DNA from: an uncultured Methanolobus sp.
GTDB lineage: Archaea > Halobacteriota > Methanosarcinia > Methanosarcinales > Methanosarcinaceae
Reading direction: 5' to 3'
NCBI RefSeq assembly: GCF_963665675.1
Contig: NZ_OY762426.1
Location: 1,302,001 to 1,366,000 of the forward strand
Length of the DNA stretch: 64,000 nt
In this document: positions 8,328 through 22,205 of the stretch, piece by piece
Position numbering within the stretch: the first letter of the stretch is position 1
Layout of the letters: each line of letters opens with the position of its first letter
Notes under the pieces: generated by a model
What the model was told of the DNA's origin: nothing
Database searches by the model: none
Seen by the model: only the letters and a program-made list of their open reading frames with translations
Made by a program: the position numbers and the translations under genes

Positions 8328-9536
8328 ATTCATAGAAAAAAGAAAATAGAAGTTCGTAATCTTGTCAAGATATTTGGCAAACATCCTCAAAAAGCAATTT
8401 CTTTAGTTGAGCAAGGGGTTTCCAAACAGGAAATATTCGAAAGGACAAAACAGACAGTAGGTCTGTATAATGTCAGTTTCGATGTGTGTGAAGGAGAAAC
8501 TTTTGTTTTGATGGGGCTTTCCGGCTCAGGAAAATCTACTCTTTTACGCTGTCTTAACCGTCTGATTGACCCAAGTGACGGACACATTCTGATTGATGGT
8601 GATGACATCGCCACAATGAATGATAAAGAACTCCGGGAAACCAGAAGAAAAAAGCTAAGCATGGTATTTCAGGGCTTTGCACTCCTTCCTCATCGGACCG
8701 TTATCGATAATGTGGCTTTTGGTCTTGAAATACAGGGTGTATCTAAAGACCAGAGGTACGTGAAAGCTGAAGAGGCAATTGACAAAGTGGGGCTTAAAGG
8801 TTACGAATCAAGTAAGACATCACAATTAAGCGGGGGAATGCAACAGAGAGTAGGACTTGCAAGAGCGCTTGCTACTGACCCTGATGTCCTGCTTATGGAC
8901 GAAGCATTCAGTGCACTTGACCCTCTTATCAGATCTGAGATGCAGGACGAGTTGCTTGCACTTCAGGATAAGATGAAAAAAACCATTGTTTTCGTTTCAC
9001 ATGACCTTGACGAAGCACTGAAACTCGGTGACCGTATAGCCATCATGAAAGATGGCATCATTGCCCAGATAGGCACTGCGGAAGAAATACTTACTGATCC
9101 TGCAGATGACTACGTTTCAGAATTCGTTGCCGGCGTTGACAGGACTAAAATACTCACCGCAGAGAATGTGATGAAAAGACCTGAACCTGTAGTATCCATC
9201 AATTCAGGACTTAAAGTTGCACTTCAGCTTATGAAAAAACACGGAATATCCTCAATATTTGTAGTTGATCCTGAGAAAACGATCAAGGGGATACTCTACA
9301 TTGATGATGCGGTTCAGGCTGTGAAAGACAAAAAGACACTACGGGAAGTCCTGATTACAGATGTTCTGTCTGTAAAACCTGACATACCTGTTAAGGAAAT
9401 TATACCCATGATGTCAGGTTGCTCATGTCCACTTGCTGTAGTTAATGAAAACAACAAACTCATAGGAGTAATTGTCAGAGGCAGCATACTTGGTGCTCTG
9501 GCGATCAAGGAGGATGATCAGAATGGTCTTACCTGA
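8328..9536 (+). CDS. Glycine betaine/proline ABC transporter, ATP-binding subunit with CBS pair
   Basis: The frame, read from 8328, gives about 402 residues: the OpuAA/ProV family length. Residues 4-50 (KKKIEVRNLVKIFG...) form the family's N-terminal strand region. Walker A is GLSGSGKST (about 63-71), the signature is LSGGMQQR, Walker B is VLLMDEAFSALD, and VSHDLDEAL is the H-loop. A tandem CBS pair follows (ENVMKRPEPVV..., ...VIVRGSILGAL); in OpuA this is the ionic-strength sensor. No ATG, GTG or TTG lies in frame before 8484, which would delete the N-terminus. GAGG at 8317-8320 sits seven bases before ATT at 8328, the most likely start. The gene overlaps the permease by 14 bases. Confidence 0.88.
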   Translation: MHRKKKIEVRNLVKIFGKHPQKAISLVEQGVSKQEIFERTKQTVGLYNVSFDVCEGETFVLMGLSGSGKSTLLRCLNRLIDPSDGHILIDGDDIATMNDKELRETRRKKLSMVFQGFALLPHRTVIDNVAFGLEIQGVSKDQRYVKAEEAIDKVGLKGYESSKTSQLSGGMQQRVGLARALATDPDVLLMDEAFSALDPLIRSEMQDELLALQDKMKKTIVFVSHDLDEALKLGDRIAIMKDGIIAQIGTAEEILTDPADDYVSEFVAGVDRTKILTAENVMKRPEPVVSINSGLKVALQLMKKHGISSIFVVDPEKTIKGILYIDDAVQAVKDKKTLREVLITDVLSVKPDIPVKEIIPMMSGCSCPLAVVNENNKLIGVIVRGSILGALAIKEDDQNGLT

Positions 9537-10356
9537 ACTTCCCATTGGGGAAACAGTAGAATCAGGAGTTTACTGGCTGAATGACAATTTCGGTTTTTTG
9601 ATGGACATCTTCAGTGATATCATCGATCTGCTAATATCCGGTTTTAAGGATGCCTTGTTATTTTTACCGTCCCCTGCATTTATTGTTGTGGCTGCGGTTC
9701 TTATTTACCTGATTTCCAGGAGAAATCTTAAACTTGCAATTGGAAGCGCAGCAGGACTCTTGCTAATCGATTTAATGGGCTTGTGGACACTTTCCATGGA
9801 GACCATTGCTCTTGTATTGTCATCGGCCCTTGTAGCTTTGTTAATAGGGATACCAACAGGAATCCTGGCTGCAAAGAACGAAACTGCATTCCACATAGTA
9901 AAACCGATACTTGATTTCATGCAGACAATGCCTTCCTTTGTTTACCTGATACCTGCAGTTATTTTCTTTGGGCTGGGAAATGTTCCTGGTCTTGTGGCAA
10001 CAATCGTGTTTGCAATGCCACCTGCCATTCGTCTGACAAATCTTGGTATTCGTCAGGTTCCGGTGGAACTGGAAGAGGTTGCAACTGCTTTTGGGACAAC
10101 TTCACTACAAAAACTCTTCAAAGTAGAACTTCCCGTTGCTCTTCCTACAATCATGGCAGGTGTGAACCAGTGTATAATGCTCTCACTATCTATGGTTGTT
10201 ATTGCTGCTATGATCGGAGCACGCGGACTTGGTTATCAGGTACTTGTCGGAATCCAGAGAGTAGACATTGGCCAGGGATTTGAAGCTGGTCTTGGAATTG
10301 TGATCATTGCCATAATACTTGACAGACTGACACAGAACCTTACTCCCAAAAAATGA
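9523..10356 (+). CDS. Glycine betaine ABC transporter permease (OpuAB/ProW type)
   Basis: The 277-residue membrane protein has about six to seven hydrophobic helices. The cytoplasmic loop ELEEVATAFGTTSLQKLFKVELPVALPTIMAG is the EAA loop that docks on the ATPase. FMQTMPSFVYLIPAVIFFGLGNVPG and MVVIAAMIGARGLGYQV are typical of the ProW family. The start at 9523 is fixed by AGGAGG eight bases upstream; it lies inside the end of the ATPase gene, so the two are co-translated. It forms the membrane channel for betaine import with the neighbouring ATPase and binding lipoprotein, supplying compatible solute under salt stress. Confidence 0.9.
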   Translation: MVLPELPIGETVESGVYWLNDNFGFLMDIFSDIIDLLISGFKDALLFLPSPAFIVVAAVLIYLISRRNLKLAIGSAAGLLLIDLMGLWTLSMETIALVLSSALVALLIGIPTGILAAKNETAFHIVKPILDFMQTMPSFVYLIPAVIFFGLGNVPGLVATIVFAMPPAIRLTNLGIRQVPVELEEVATAFGTTSLQKLFKVELPVALPTIMAGVNQCIMLSLSMVVIAAMIGARGLGYQVLVGIQRVDIGQGFEAGLGIVIIAIILDRLTQNLTPKK

Positions 10357-10422
10357 TACATGATTTAAAAATTCAAATTTATGACCATCCGGTCTTTATT
10401 TTATATAAAATGTTGTGATAAG

Positions 10423-11319
10423 ATGAAAAGTCAAATAAAAGTCCTTTCAGTAATCCTGATGCTTGCCATGCTTGTAATGGTAAGCGGATGTGCTGATCAG
10501 GACGCTACAGATGCAGGAACAGATGAAGAAACTACTGATACAGTTGCAAAGGAAGCCACTATAGGCTATGTTACATGGGATGGAGAAATTGCCAGCACAA
10601 ATGTCATGAAACTTGTTCTTGAACAGGCAGGTTATGATGTTGAGATAATGGCTGTTGACGCAGGAGCACTCTACCAGCAACTTGCTGAAGGTAATTTAGA
10701 CTTTACAACTTCAGCATGGCTCCCACAGACCCAGAAGAATTACTGGGAACAGTATGGAGATGATATTGACAGTGTTGCAGTAAACCTTGAAGACTGCCGC
10801 ATTGGTCTTGTCGTACCGACATATGTGACAATTGATTCCATTGAAGAGCTCAATGACAACAAGGAACAGTTTGATGGCGAGATCATTGGTATTGACCCTG
10901 GAGCTGGTATCATGTCTACAACAGAAACTGCAATTGAGAACTACAGTCTTGATTATGAGCTTATTTCAAGCAGCAGCGCAGGAATGACAGCTGAACTTAA
11001 GAGTGCAATCGAAGATGAGGAATGGGTTGTTGTAACGCTCTGGTCACCTCACTGGGCATTTAACAGCTTTGACCTGAAATATCTGGAAGACCCAAATGGG
11101 ATTTACGGTGAAGCAGATCATGTCGAGACGCTTGCAAGAATGGGTCTCTCCGAGGATGACCCGGAACTCTACGAAATAATAAGCAGATTCCAGTGGACTC
11201 ACGATGATATCCAGTCTGTAATGTCAGATCTTGCAGATGGTGTACCAGAAGAAGAAGCTGCCCAGAAATGGGTGGATGCAAATCAGGAAAAAGTAAACGA
11301 ATGGATCGGAGAGAACTAA
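10423..11319 (+). CDS. Glycine betaine-binding lipoprotein (OpuAC type)
   Basis: The 298-residue protein starts with a lipoprotein signal (lipobox VSGC, Cys23) and an acidic, threonine-rich linker. An OpuAC substrate-binding domain follows: IGYVTWDGEIASTNVMKLVLEQAGY, TTSAWLPQTQKNYWEQYG, IGIDPGAGIMSTTETAIENY and VVTLWSPHWAFNSFDLKYLEDP. The tryptophans of these motifs build the aromatic cage that holds the quaternary ammonium group of betaine. I chose the ATG at 10423, preceded by GTGAT, rather than one 42 bases upstream, because it begins the signal peptide cleanly. It is the third gene of the transporter operon, anchored outside the membrane. Confidence 0.9.
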   Translation: MKSQIKVLSVILMLAMLVMVSGCADQDATDAGTDEETTDTVAKEATIGYVTWDGEIASTNVMKLVLEQAGYDVEIMAVDAGALYQQLAEGNLDFTTSAWLPQTQKNYWEQYGDDIDSVAVNLEDCRIGLVVPTYVTIDSIEELNDNKEQFDGEIIGIDPGAGIMSTTETAIENYSLDYELISSSSAGMTAELKSAIEDEEWVVVTLWSPHWAFNSFDLKYLEDPNGIYGEADHVETLARMGLSEDDPELYEIISRFQWTHDDIQSVMSDLADGVPEEEAAQKWVDANQEKVNEWIGEN

Positions 11320-11355
11320 AGTTCTCTCACATTTTCTTTTTTGATTATCTTTTAA

Positions 11356-12789
11356 TTATTCATTTTCTTCCAATCCATAAGCCTGCATTATCATATGATA
11401 TTCAAAAAGAGGCATGCGTGAATAGAAAGCTCTTTTTATGACCTCGCTAAGTGAAGGGTGAATATCCATTGCATACATTATCGGACTGGCATCCTGCCCT
11501 TCGGTGTACATTAGTGGGATTATCTGGTGGATAAGTACTGAAGCTTCAGGACCTACAATATGGGCACCAAGTATTTTCTGAGTCTGACCTTCAAATATTA
11601 CTTTTACAAACTCATCCTCCAGGGACATCGCAATACCTTTCGCAGTTTCCTGGAAACGATAAAAACCAATCATGATATTATCTTCACCATACTCCTCAAC
11701 TGCCTGCCTTTCTGTCATCCCGACTCCGGCAATTTCCGGATGTGAAAAGACAGCATAAGGAACTGCATGATAATCTGCTTTTATTTTCTTTTTTAATATG
11801 GCATTATAGTAAACAACACTGGATTCGTGGTTTGCAACATGCTTGAAAAGATGTTTTCCATTTGCATCTCCAAAAGCCCATACTCCTGGCTGTGATGTTT
11901 CCAGATGTTCATTTACTTTTATCCAGCCGCGTCTATCTGTCTCAACGCCTCCAAGTCCAGGCTTGAGGATATCGGTGTTGGGACTTCTGCCGGTTGCCAC
12001 AAGTATTGCAGAGGCGACAACTTCTTTTTCTTCACCGGTTTCGCGGTCTTTTGCAACTACAACCTTTCCTTTGGGAGAATTCTTAACTTCAACAACCTCA
12101 CAGTTGGTCAGGATGTCCATATACTCTGACATCGTTTTCTTTGCCAGAACTGATACTTCAGGTTCTTCTTCAGGAATAATACGGGCATTTCTGCCGATTA
12201 TTGTGACCTTTGAACCCATTGATGAGAAAAAGTGACCATATTCGGCTGCAATATATCCTCCTCCGATTATTGCAAGACTTTCCGGAAGCTCTGTCAGTTT
12301 CAGTACATCGTCACTTGTGAGATAATCTACTTTATCAAGTCCCTTTACCGGAGGGATTGCAGGTTTTGAGCCGGTACACAGGAATATCATTTTTGCAGTG
12401 ATGCTTTCCTCGCCTACTTTCATAGTGTAGGGTGAAACGAACTCTGCCGCCTCGTTATAAAAATCCAGGCGAGGAATATGTGTGTATCCGTGCTTTATGC
12501 CTTCAATGTCTTCGGATATTGTTGACCGCATCCGGTCCATTACAGCCTTAAAATCAATGTTTTCAATTGAAGCTTTGATCCCGAAATTTTCTGCTTTTTG
12601 GATTTCTTTTACAATTTCTGCAGGATAGAGAAGCATTTTTGAGGGGATGCATCCCCTTGTTAAACATATTCCTCCAGGTTCGTCTTTATCAATGAGAGCG
12701 ATTTTCATTTCTGGATTTGCGTCAAGCATTGCATTTACATAATTCATACCTGAACCGGAGCCAATTACTATCAGATCATATTCTTTCAT
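11356..12789 (-). CDS. FAD-dependent pyridine nucleotide-disulfide oxidoreductase (dihydrolipoamide dehydrogenase/mercuric reductase-like)
   Basis: The 477-residue protein has the full family architecture. The FAD-binding motif is GSGSG at residues 10-14, the redox-active disulfide is in GGICLTRGCIPSK (Cys42 and Cys47), the second Rossmann motif is IIGGGYIAAEYGHFFSSMGS, FAD contact is VWAFGDANG, and the dimerisation domain ends with HPSLSEV. In classic lipoamide dehydrogenase the last motif is HxxxxE, here HPSLSE, so the catalytic dyad is present. Methanogens lack standard 2-oxoacid dehydrogenase complexes, so the disulfide substrate is unknown; thiol cofactors or metal ions are options. A longer frame starting at 13005 has a non-homologous leader, so I chose 12789. 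It is monocistronic. Confidence 0.85.
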   Translation of the reverse strand: MKEYDLIVIGSGSGMNYVNAMLDANPEMKIALIDKDEPGGICLTRGCIPSKMLLYPAEIVKEIQKAENFGIKASIENIDFKAVMDRMRSTISEDIEGIKHGYTHIPRLDFYNEAAEFVSPYTMKVGEESITAKMIFLCTGSKPAIPPVKGLDKVDYLTSDDVLKLTELPESLAIIGGGYIAAEYGHFFSSMGSKVTIIGRNARIIPEEEPEVSVLAKKTMSEYMDILTNCEVVEVKNSPKGKVVVAKDRETGEEKEVVASAILVATGRSPNTDILKPGLGGVETDRRGWIKVNEHLETSQPGVWAFGDANGKHLFKHVANHESSVVYYNAILKKKIKADYHAVPYAVFSHPEIAGVGMTERQAVEEYGEDNIMIGFYRFQETAKGIAMSLEDEFVKVIFEGQTQKILGAHIVGPEASVLIHQIIPLMYTEGQDASPIMYAMDIHPSLSEVIKRAFYSRMPLFEYHMIMQAYGLEENE

Positions 12790-13236
12790 CAGATTCCCCA
12801 CGTGAGATATTCTGTAGACATTGGTCTTTACACGTATAATTATTTCCGATAGATTTGAAGCTGTCAAAGCCACTAGAGGAATATGATGCAGTAAATGAGA
12901 TACAATAATTCTTACAGAACATATGCAGGCATAAATGAACATTACCAGATAGACATCGTTTATTAAAAAAGAAAATAAGGGCTGTTGAGCCCCATTTTTG
13001 AACAAGAGAGAAACAATCCACTTACTGACTTTATGCTATAAAGGTGCTTTTGAGTATATAAATTATACAATATAATAAGCCCTAATAAAAACAAATGCAG
13101 GTAGTACAATATTATTCTAAGAGAAACGAATCGACATTCATATTTAGACTCAAAAACATTTTCATTTAGAAAAACCCCAAAGCTGATGCTATCAGATAAT
13201 AATCCAGTTAAAAAAGGTAATAGTTAATATAATGAG
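12790..13236. other. Intergenic region, rRNA operon end
   Basis: This region lies between the flavoprotein start and the 5S gene. It is AT-rich with no supported gene. A T-rich stretch on the minus strand at about 13211-13218 could end rRNA transcription. The rest should hold the flavoprotein promoter, but I could not single out a TATA box. Confidence 0.4.
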
Positions 13237-13366
13237 TGAGCTGGCAGCGATCCATATTTCCCAAAGACTCTCGTACTTAAGTACAGTATGGAACGCTGGC
13301 AGGCTTATCTTCTGTGTTCGGGAAGGGTACAGGAATTACCCTGCCGCTATGGCCGCCAGACTCACT
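13237..13366 (-). rRNA. rrf: 5S ribosomal RNA
   Basis: The minus strand shows the typical archaeal 5S pattern. Terminal complementary ends are GTGAGTCTGGCGG... and ...CTGCCAGCTCAC. The internal CCCGAACACAGAAGATAAGCC is the conserved loop C/helix III segment. The ends are set from helix I and may be off by a few bases. It is the last gene of the rRNA operon. Confidence 0.88.
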
Positions 13367-13388
13367 CATAATGAATTGATAAAGGTAA

Positions 13389-13460
13389 AGCCAAGGTCCG
13401 GATTCGAACCGGAATGGAATCGCTCTGCAGGCGATTGCGTAGCCGCTCCGCCACCTTGGC
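13389..13460 (-). tRNA. tRNA-Cys (GCA)
   Basis: The minus strand folds as a cloverleaf. The acceptor GCCAAGG pairs with CCTTGGC, the T arm is CCGGTTCGAATCCGG, and the anticodon stem ATCGC/GCGAT holds loop CTGCAGA with anticodon GCA. The discriminator is U73, the known identity base for cysteine tRNAs. It lies between the 23S and 5S genes in the direction of transcription, and so is likely released from the rRNA precursor. Confidence 0.95.
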
Positions 13461-13564
13461 AGTGAGCGATTTATGGATGAATCCATCATATATATAGCTT
13501 ACCTTAAGATAGTGTATAAAAACATGCACATATCAGATTTCGCCTGGACAAAGCAAGACGAACA

Positions 13565-16470
<2,906 letters not shown>

Positions 16471-16601
16471 ACCAGAGTCCATCTCACTTTGTCCAGTGAG
16501 CGTCTGATATATGCATGCATATACACGATCTCATTGCAGCTGTTGTTGCTTCAGCCGCTTCATCCTTCCCCGGAGACATTACTCTCCAGGTGCACTAATA
16601 A

Positions 16602-16674
16602 TGGACTTGCAGGGATTCGAACCCTGGGCCTTCGCCTTGCAAAGGCGACGATCTTCCAACTGATCTACAAGCCC
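16602..16674 (-). tRNA. tRNA-Ala (UGC)
   Basis: This is a cloverleaf on the minus strand in the 16S-23S spacer. The acceptor GGGCTTG pairs with CAAGTCC, and the discriminator is A73. The anticodon arm TCGCC/GGCGA has loop TTTGCAA and anticodon TGC. The T arm is CAGGGTTCGAATCCCTG. The acceptor lacks the usual third-pair G3-U70 position in simple form; wobble pairing does occur in the stem. A spacer tRNA-Ala is the common euryarchaeal arrangement. Confidence 0.95.
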
Positions 16675-16776
16675 ATAGAAGATCCTAACACTTAGAATCT
16701 TGCCTTTTTTCTTGAATCTGACAGTTTTTCGATTTCTGACCGGTAAGTGGTGATAGGCTTTTTGCCTATCTTGCTT

Positions 16777-18250
<1,474 letters not shown>

Positions 18251-18512
18251 TGATGTTGATCACACACAAAGATTTTAATTGGAAGTCATTTAGGAATCAG
18301 TCGGAAAGAACTCTCTTTGAGAGAATATTTCCTATTTGCACATAGTTTGGTTAATTCCTTATTTTATAGTTTAGTAGTTATACACTACCGGTCAGAATTA
18401 ACCGAACTGCCAAATCCAACGTCAGACAGAAAAAGCTTCTGTCTCCACTTGTAAGGCGGTGATTGTAAGTGTTTTCGCGCGATTTGCGCGGACTCCTTCA
18501 AAGGATATCATC

Positions 18513-18526
18513 GTATATATACCTTC
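18513..18526 (-). promoter_or_regulatory. rRNA operon promoter (BRE and TATA box)
   Basis: The minus strand reads GGAAGGTATATATACG: a purine-rich BRE followed by an ideal archaeal TATA box. Transcription would begin near 18488, giving a leader of about 240 bases before 16S. Confidence 0.65.
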
Positions 18527-18543
18527 CGAATCAAGAGATTCGG
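18526..18543. promoter_or_regulatory. Palindrome abutting the rRNA BRE
   Basis: CCGAATC (18526-18532), a 4-base loop and GATTCGG (18537-18543) form a perfect 7-bp inverted repeat immediately upstream of the rRNA TATA/BRE. Its position fits an activator or growth-control site. Confidence 0.5.
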
Positions 18544-18629
18544 AGGCAAAGGATGGACCTTTGATCACACCTGCCATGATGAAATGATATTTAGTACTTC
18601 ATCTTCTACTCTGCGACGAACTCATTTTC

Positions 18630-18650
18630 ATGATGCGATGACCGCATCAT
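18630..18650. repeat. Palindrome between rRNA and leuA promoters
   Basis: ATGATGCG, a 5-base loop (ATGAC) and CGCATCAT make a perfect 8-bp stem, flanked by further CTCA/TGAG complementarity. There is no T-run, so it is not an obvious terminator. It could be a protein site or an insulating structure. Confidence 0.5.
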
Positions 18651-18805
18651 TGAGCTCCTCGCGAGCACCCTTACATAACAGGCTTACTATAAATACGTTG
18701 CGGAGAAACGGATAATCATTCCCACTATTAAAGGTATTTAATAGAAATATTCATCTCCTTTGCGGAGAATATTTATATCATCAATTACAAGGCGGAGTGA
18801 TTAAT

Positions 18806-20369
18806 ATGAATTCAACCGTAGAACTGAGGGATCGCTTTTTACAGCGATAAACCGCTAATAGATAAACACAAGACTATTTTTGACACGACACTGCGCGATG
18901 GTGAACAAACACCTGGCGTATCACTCACCAACGAGCAAAAACTCAAGATTGCCAGGCAACTGGATAAACTTGGCGTGGATGTGCTCGAAGCTGGTTTCCC
19001 GGTCTCTTCGGAAGGCGAAAAGCAAAATGTAAGAGCCATAGCCAACGAAGGACTCAGTCTCGATGTCTGTGGTCTTGCCCGCGTCCTTACCAAAGACCTG
19101 GATGCATGTATAGATTCTAATGTAGATATGATACACACTTTTGTATCCACATCTGACATTCAGAGGATACATACCATAAAGAAAAGCAGGGAAGAAGTTC
19201 TTTCCATGGCAGTCAACTCTGTAGACTACATCAAGGACCACGGTGCAAAATGTATGTTCTCAGCCATGGACGCCACAAGAACAGATTTCGACTATCTTGT
19301 AGAAGTGTACAAAGCCGTTGAAGAAGCAGGCTGTGACATCATAAATGTACCGGACACAGTCGGAGTAATGTCACCGTCCTCAATGTACGAACTCGTTAAG
19401 AATATCGACGCTCACATAAACATCCCTATTGATGTACATTGCCATAATGACTTCGGAATCGCAGTCGGCAACAGCCTTATGGCAGCAGAGGCGGGAGCCA
19501 GTCAGATACAGGTAACCGTAAACGGAATAGGAGAACGTGCCGGCAATGCTAATCTTGCAGAAGTCGTAATGTGCCTGCATTCAATATATGGCGCAGAGAC
19601 CAATATCAAGACAGAATACCTCCTTGAAACCGCAAAGATGGTGGAGAATTACACTGGCATACACATGCCTGCAAATACACCAATTGTCGGAGATAACGCA
19701 TTTGCTCACGAATCCGGCATACACACCCATGGAGTACTTGAAAAATCCGACACCTTTGAACCAGGCATCATGACACCGGAAATGGTAGGTCATAGGCGCC
19801 GCATTGTTGTTGGAAAGCATGCCGGAAAACATGCAGTCAAAAAATCCCTGGAAGAAATGGGTATTGAAACCAACGAAGAACAGCTGGACGAGATACTTGC
19901 CAGAATAAAAGACATAGCAAACAAAGGCAAGCGTATCTGTGATGCAGACCTGCGTGCAGTTGCCTCAGCAGTCCTTGGAAAAAACCTTGGAAGCGAGACC
20001 ATTGTCCTGAAAGAATTCTCTGTAATGACCGGTAACCTCACAACACCAACTGCCGTTGTAAAGGCAAGGGTCGGAGACGAAGAAGCGGTCGCTTCCAACT
20101 ACGGCGTGGGTCCAATCGATGCTGCACTAAAAGCAGTAGAACTCATGATAGGTGGATACACCAAAGTAAAAGTGCGCGATTTCAGCCTGGAGGCAATCAC
20201 TGGCGGAAGCGATGCTCTTGCAGAAGTGACAATTTCTGTCCAGGATGAAGAAGGAAGGGTCGCAAGTGCACAATCTGCCAGCACAGACATTGCAACTGCA
20301 TCGGTGGATGCACTCATTACGGCCATTAACCTGCTTCTTGACAAGAAGAAGCTATGGAACATGGAATAA
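18806..20369 (+). CDS. leuA: 2-Isopropylmalate synthase/citramalate synthase family (LeuA-like), apparent frameshift near start
   Basis: The product condenses acetyl-CoA with a 2-oxoacid in leucine or isoleucine synthesis. The HMGL-like TIM barrel shows [39 protein letters not shown] and [10 protein letters not shown]. The C-terminal LeuA dimer domain (about residues 380-510) has the usual feedback-regulation fold; total about 520 residues. The natural start is the ATG at 18806, after GGAGTGAT, giving [11 protein letters not shown]. That frame hits TAA at 18848 just after a run of five T's (18836-18840). Removing one T joins it to [14 protein letters not shown] and the rest. No normal start exists in the main frame before 18975, which would lose the catalytic TLRDGEQ. 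Either a sequencing error, a real mutation or recoding is possible. CimA is an alternative name. Confidence 0.8.
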
Positions 20370-20381
20370 ACAAATTGTACC

Positions 20382-20412
20382 TGAACCGTGGACTCACGGT
20401 TCATACTTTTTT
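20382..20412 (+). terminator. Hairpin terminator after leuA
   Basis: TGAACCGTG, loop GACT and CACGGTTCA form a perfect 9-bp stem, followed after three bases by a T-rich run. It lies a dozen bases past the leuA-like stop codon. Confidence 0.7.
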
Positions 20413-20636
20413 CTCAGGAATATTCTGCAATAACTGACATCTGAAGCTGACAGATGGAATCTCTTTACCTCGCAACAGACATAATATTTTCAGCCATTTG
20501 ACGATAAATATTGTTCGAAAGATAATATTATATATAGATGTAATAATATGTTTTATGTGACTATTTGTTACACAACTACTGTGCCAAGTAGTCCAATATC
20601 GCCTCGCATTGTGTGGGAAACGGGAGAGGATACTTA

Positions 20637-22073
20637 GTGAATATGTTAAAAAACATGATGATCGAAAGAAAACTAATAATTATTATGTTAATGGTAAGTT
20701 TAATTCCTTTATTGATAGTATCAATAATCAGCTACATCCAGGCAAGTTATGCACTTGAAGAAGGTTCACTTGAAAACTTGAGTACTGTCAGGAACATCTA
20801 CATAATCAGTCTGATAATCTCAGGAATTATTATCGTATATATTGCACGTTATTTTGCCCGAACAATTACAAAGACCATTGAAGACATAGTAGATGTTAAT
20901 GAAAAAATTGCATCAGGAGACCTTACAGTTGACATAGAAAATGATTCGAAAGACGAAATGGGCTTACTGGCAGAATCAGTAAGATCAATGCAAAGCAGTC
21001 TCAAAGAAATTATTGGAGAGATGTGTTCAAGTTCGTATCTTCTTTCCGGCACCGTAGAGGAAATATCAGCATCATCTGAAGATATATCCACATCAACTAA
21101 TGAAATATCAGACTCGATCAGGGAAATATCAAAAGGCACCACAATACAATCATCCAAATCCGAAAATGTGGCAAGAGCAATGTTTGATCTGACCGAAGCT
21201 GTCCAGGAAGTAGCCAATAACTCGCAAAAAGCTGCAGATAGTGCCAAAGAATCCAATGAACTCATCGGCAGCCTCGGAACAATCACAGAAGACCTGTTGC
21301 ATAAGATGGACAAGATCAAAATATCATCATCCGAATCTGCAGAAGCTATCATGGACCTGGACAGTAAATCCAAACAGATAGGTGAAATCGTCAACCTTAT
21401 AACAAGCATTGCAGACCAGACAAACCTTCTTGCATTGAATGCTGCCATTGAAGCTGCACGTGCCGGAGAACACGGCAAGGGTTTTGCTGTTGTGGCTGAC
21501 GAGGTAAGAAAACTTGCGGAAAACTCAGGAAATGCTGCAAATCAGATAGCAGACCTGATTCATGAGATACAGACCGGAACAAACAATGCAGTAAATTCAA
21601 TGCAACATGGAACAGAAGAAGTATCAAACGGTGCAGAAGCCCTGAATGAAGCTGCTACTGTAATTGAAAAAGTTGTAGAATCAGGAAGCAATATTACAAC
21701 TATGGTGCAGGATATAGCTGCTGCGGCACAGGAGCAATCTGCATCAATACAGGAAATATCTTCTTCCATCGACGAAGTTACATCAATTACACAGCAATCT
21801 GCATCCGGAACAGAAAACACCAATGTTGCCATCGAACAACAGAGTGCTACAATGAAAGAACTTGCACATTCCGCACGGGAACTTTCCGGCATGGTTGAAA
21901 GACTCATGGATACAATTGCAAGGTTCAGACTGGATGAAAAGAACGAAGAAGAAATAATTCCTGAAACTGAATACATAGAAGAAAAGCCGGGAAATGAAAA
22001 CGTAGAAATGAGAGAATATTCTGAAGAAGAACTGGAGCATGAAATGGAAAACGCAGAAAGCATTTTGATTTAA
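20637..22073 (+). CDS. Methyl-accepting chemotaxis protein without extracellular sensor domain
   Basis: The 478-residue protein begins with a membrane helix ([22 protein letters not shown]). Only about 20 residues follow ([17 protein letters not shown]) before a second helix ([17 protein letters not shown]). Then come a HAMP domain (about 70-125, [21 protein letters not shown]) and a long coiled-coil signalling domain. The tip [46 protein letters not shown] (quoted in parts: [34 protein letters not shown]) is perfect. Typical homologues hold a dCACHE domain of about 250 residues between the helices, and the first helix's flanking sequence looks like the start of such a protein, so an in-frame loss is likely. 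I chose GTG at 20637, eight bases after GGAGAGGA. It should still bind CheW and CheA. Confidence 0.88.
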   Translation: MNMLKNMMIERKLIIIMLMVSLIPLLIVSIISYIQASYALEEGSLENLSTVRNIYIISLIISGIIIVYIARYFARTITKTIEDIVDVNEKIASGDLTVDIENDSKDEMGLLAESVRSMQSSLKEIIGEMCSSSYLLSGTVEEISASSEDISTSTNEISDSIREISKGTTIQSSKSENVARAMFDLTEAVQEVANNSQKAADSAKESNELIGSLGTITEDLLHKMDKIKISSSESAEAIMDLDSKSKQIGEIVNLITSIADQTNLLALNAAIEAARAGEHGKGFAVVADEVRKLAENSGNAANQIADLIHEIQTGTNNAVNSMQHGTEEVSNGAEALNEAATVIEKVVESGSNITTMVQDIAAAAQEQSASIQEISSSIDEVTSITQQSASGTENTNVAIEQQSATMKELAHSARELSGMVERLMDTIARFRLDEKNEEEIIPETEYIEEKPGNENVEMREYSEEELEHEMENAESILI

Positions 22074-22205
22074 AATTACCCCATTGCCAAGACGGACATT
22101 TCAGATATTCTTTTTTCTTTTTTAGCTTCACTATTCCTTAATTGTTAACACAGGTTCATATCCATAATATCTATATAATGAACTCATAACCCTGAACAGA
22201 TATAC

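Larger units (their letters stand above)
18251..18805. other. Divergent control region: rRNA leader and leuA promoter
   Basis: This 555-base gap holds no gene. On the minus side it contains the rRNA promoter near 18513-18526 and a leader of about 240 bases with GC-rich hairpins (CGCGCGATTTGCGCG near 18477). On the plus side it contains a TATA-like AATATTTATATC near 18767-18778 before leuA. Two strong palindromes between the promoters are listed separately. Confidence 0.6.
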
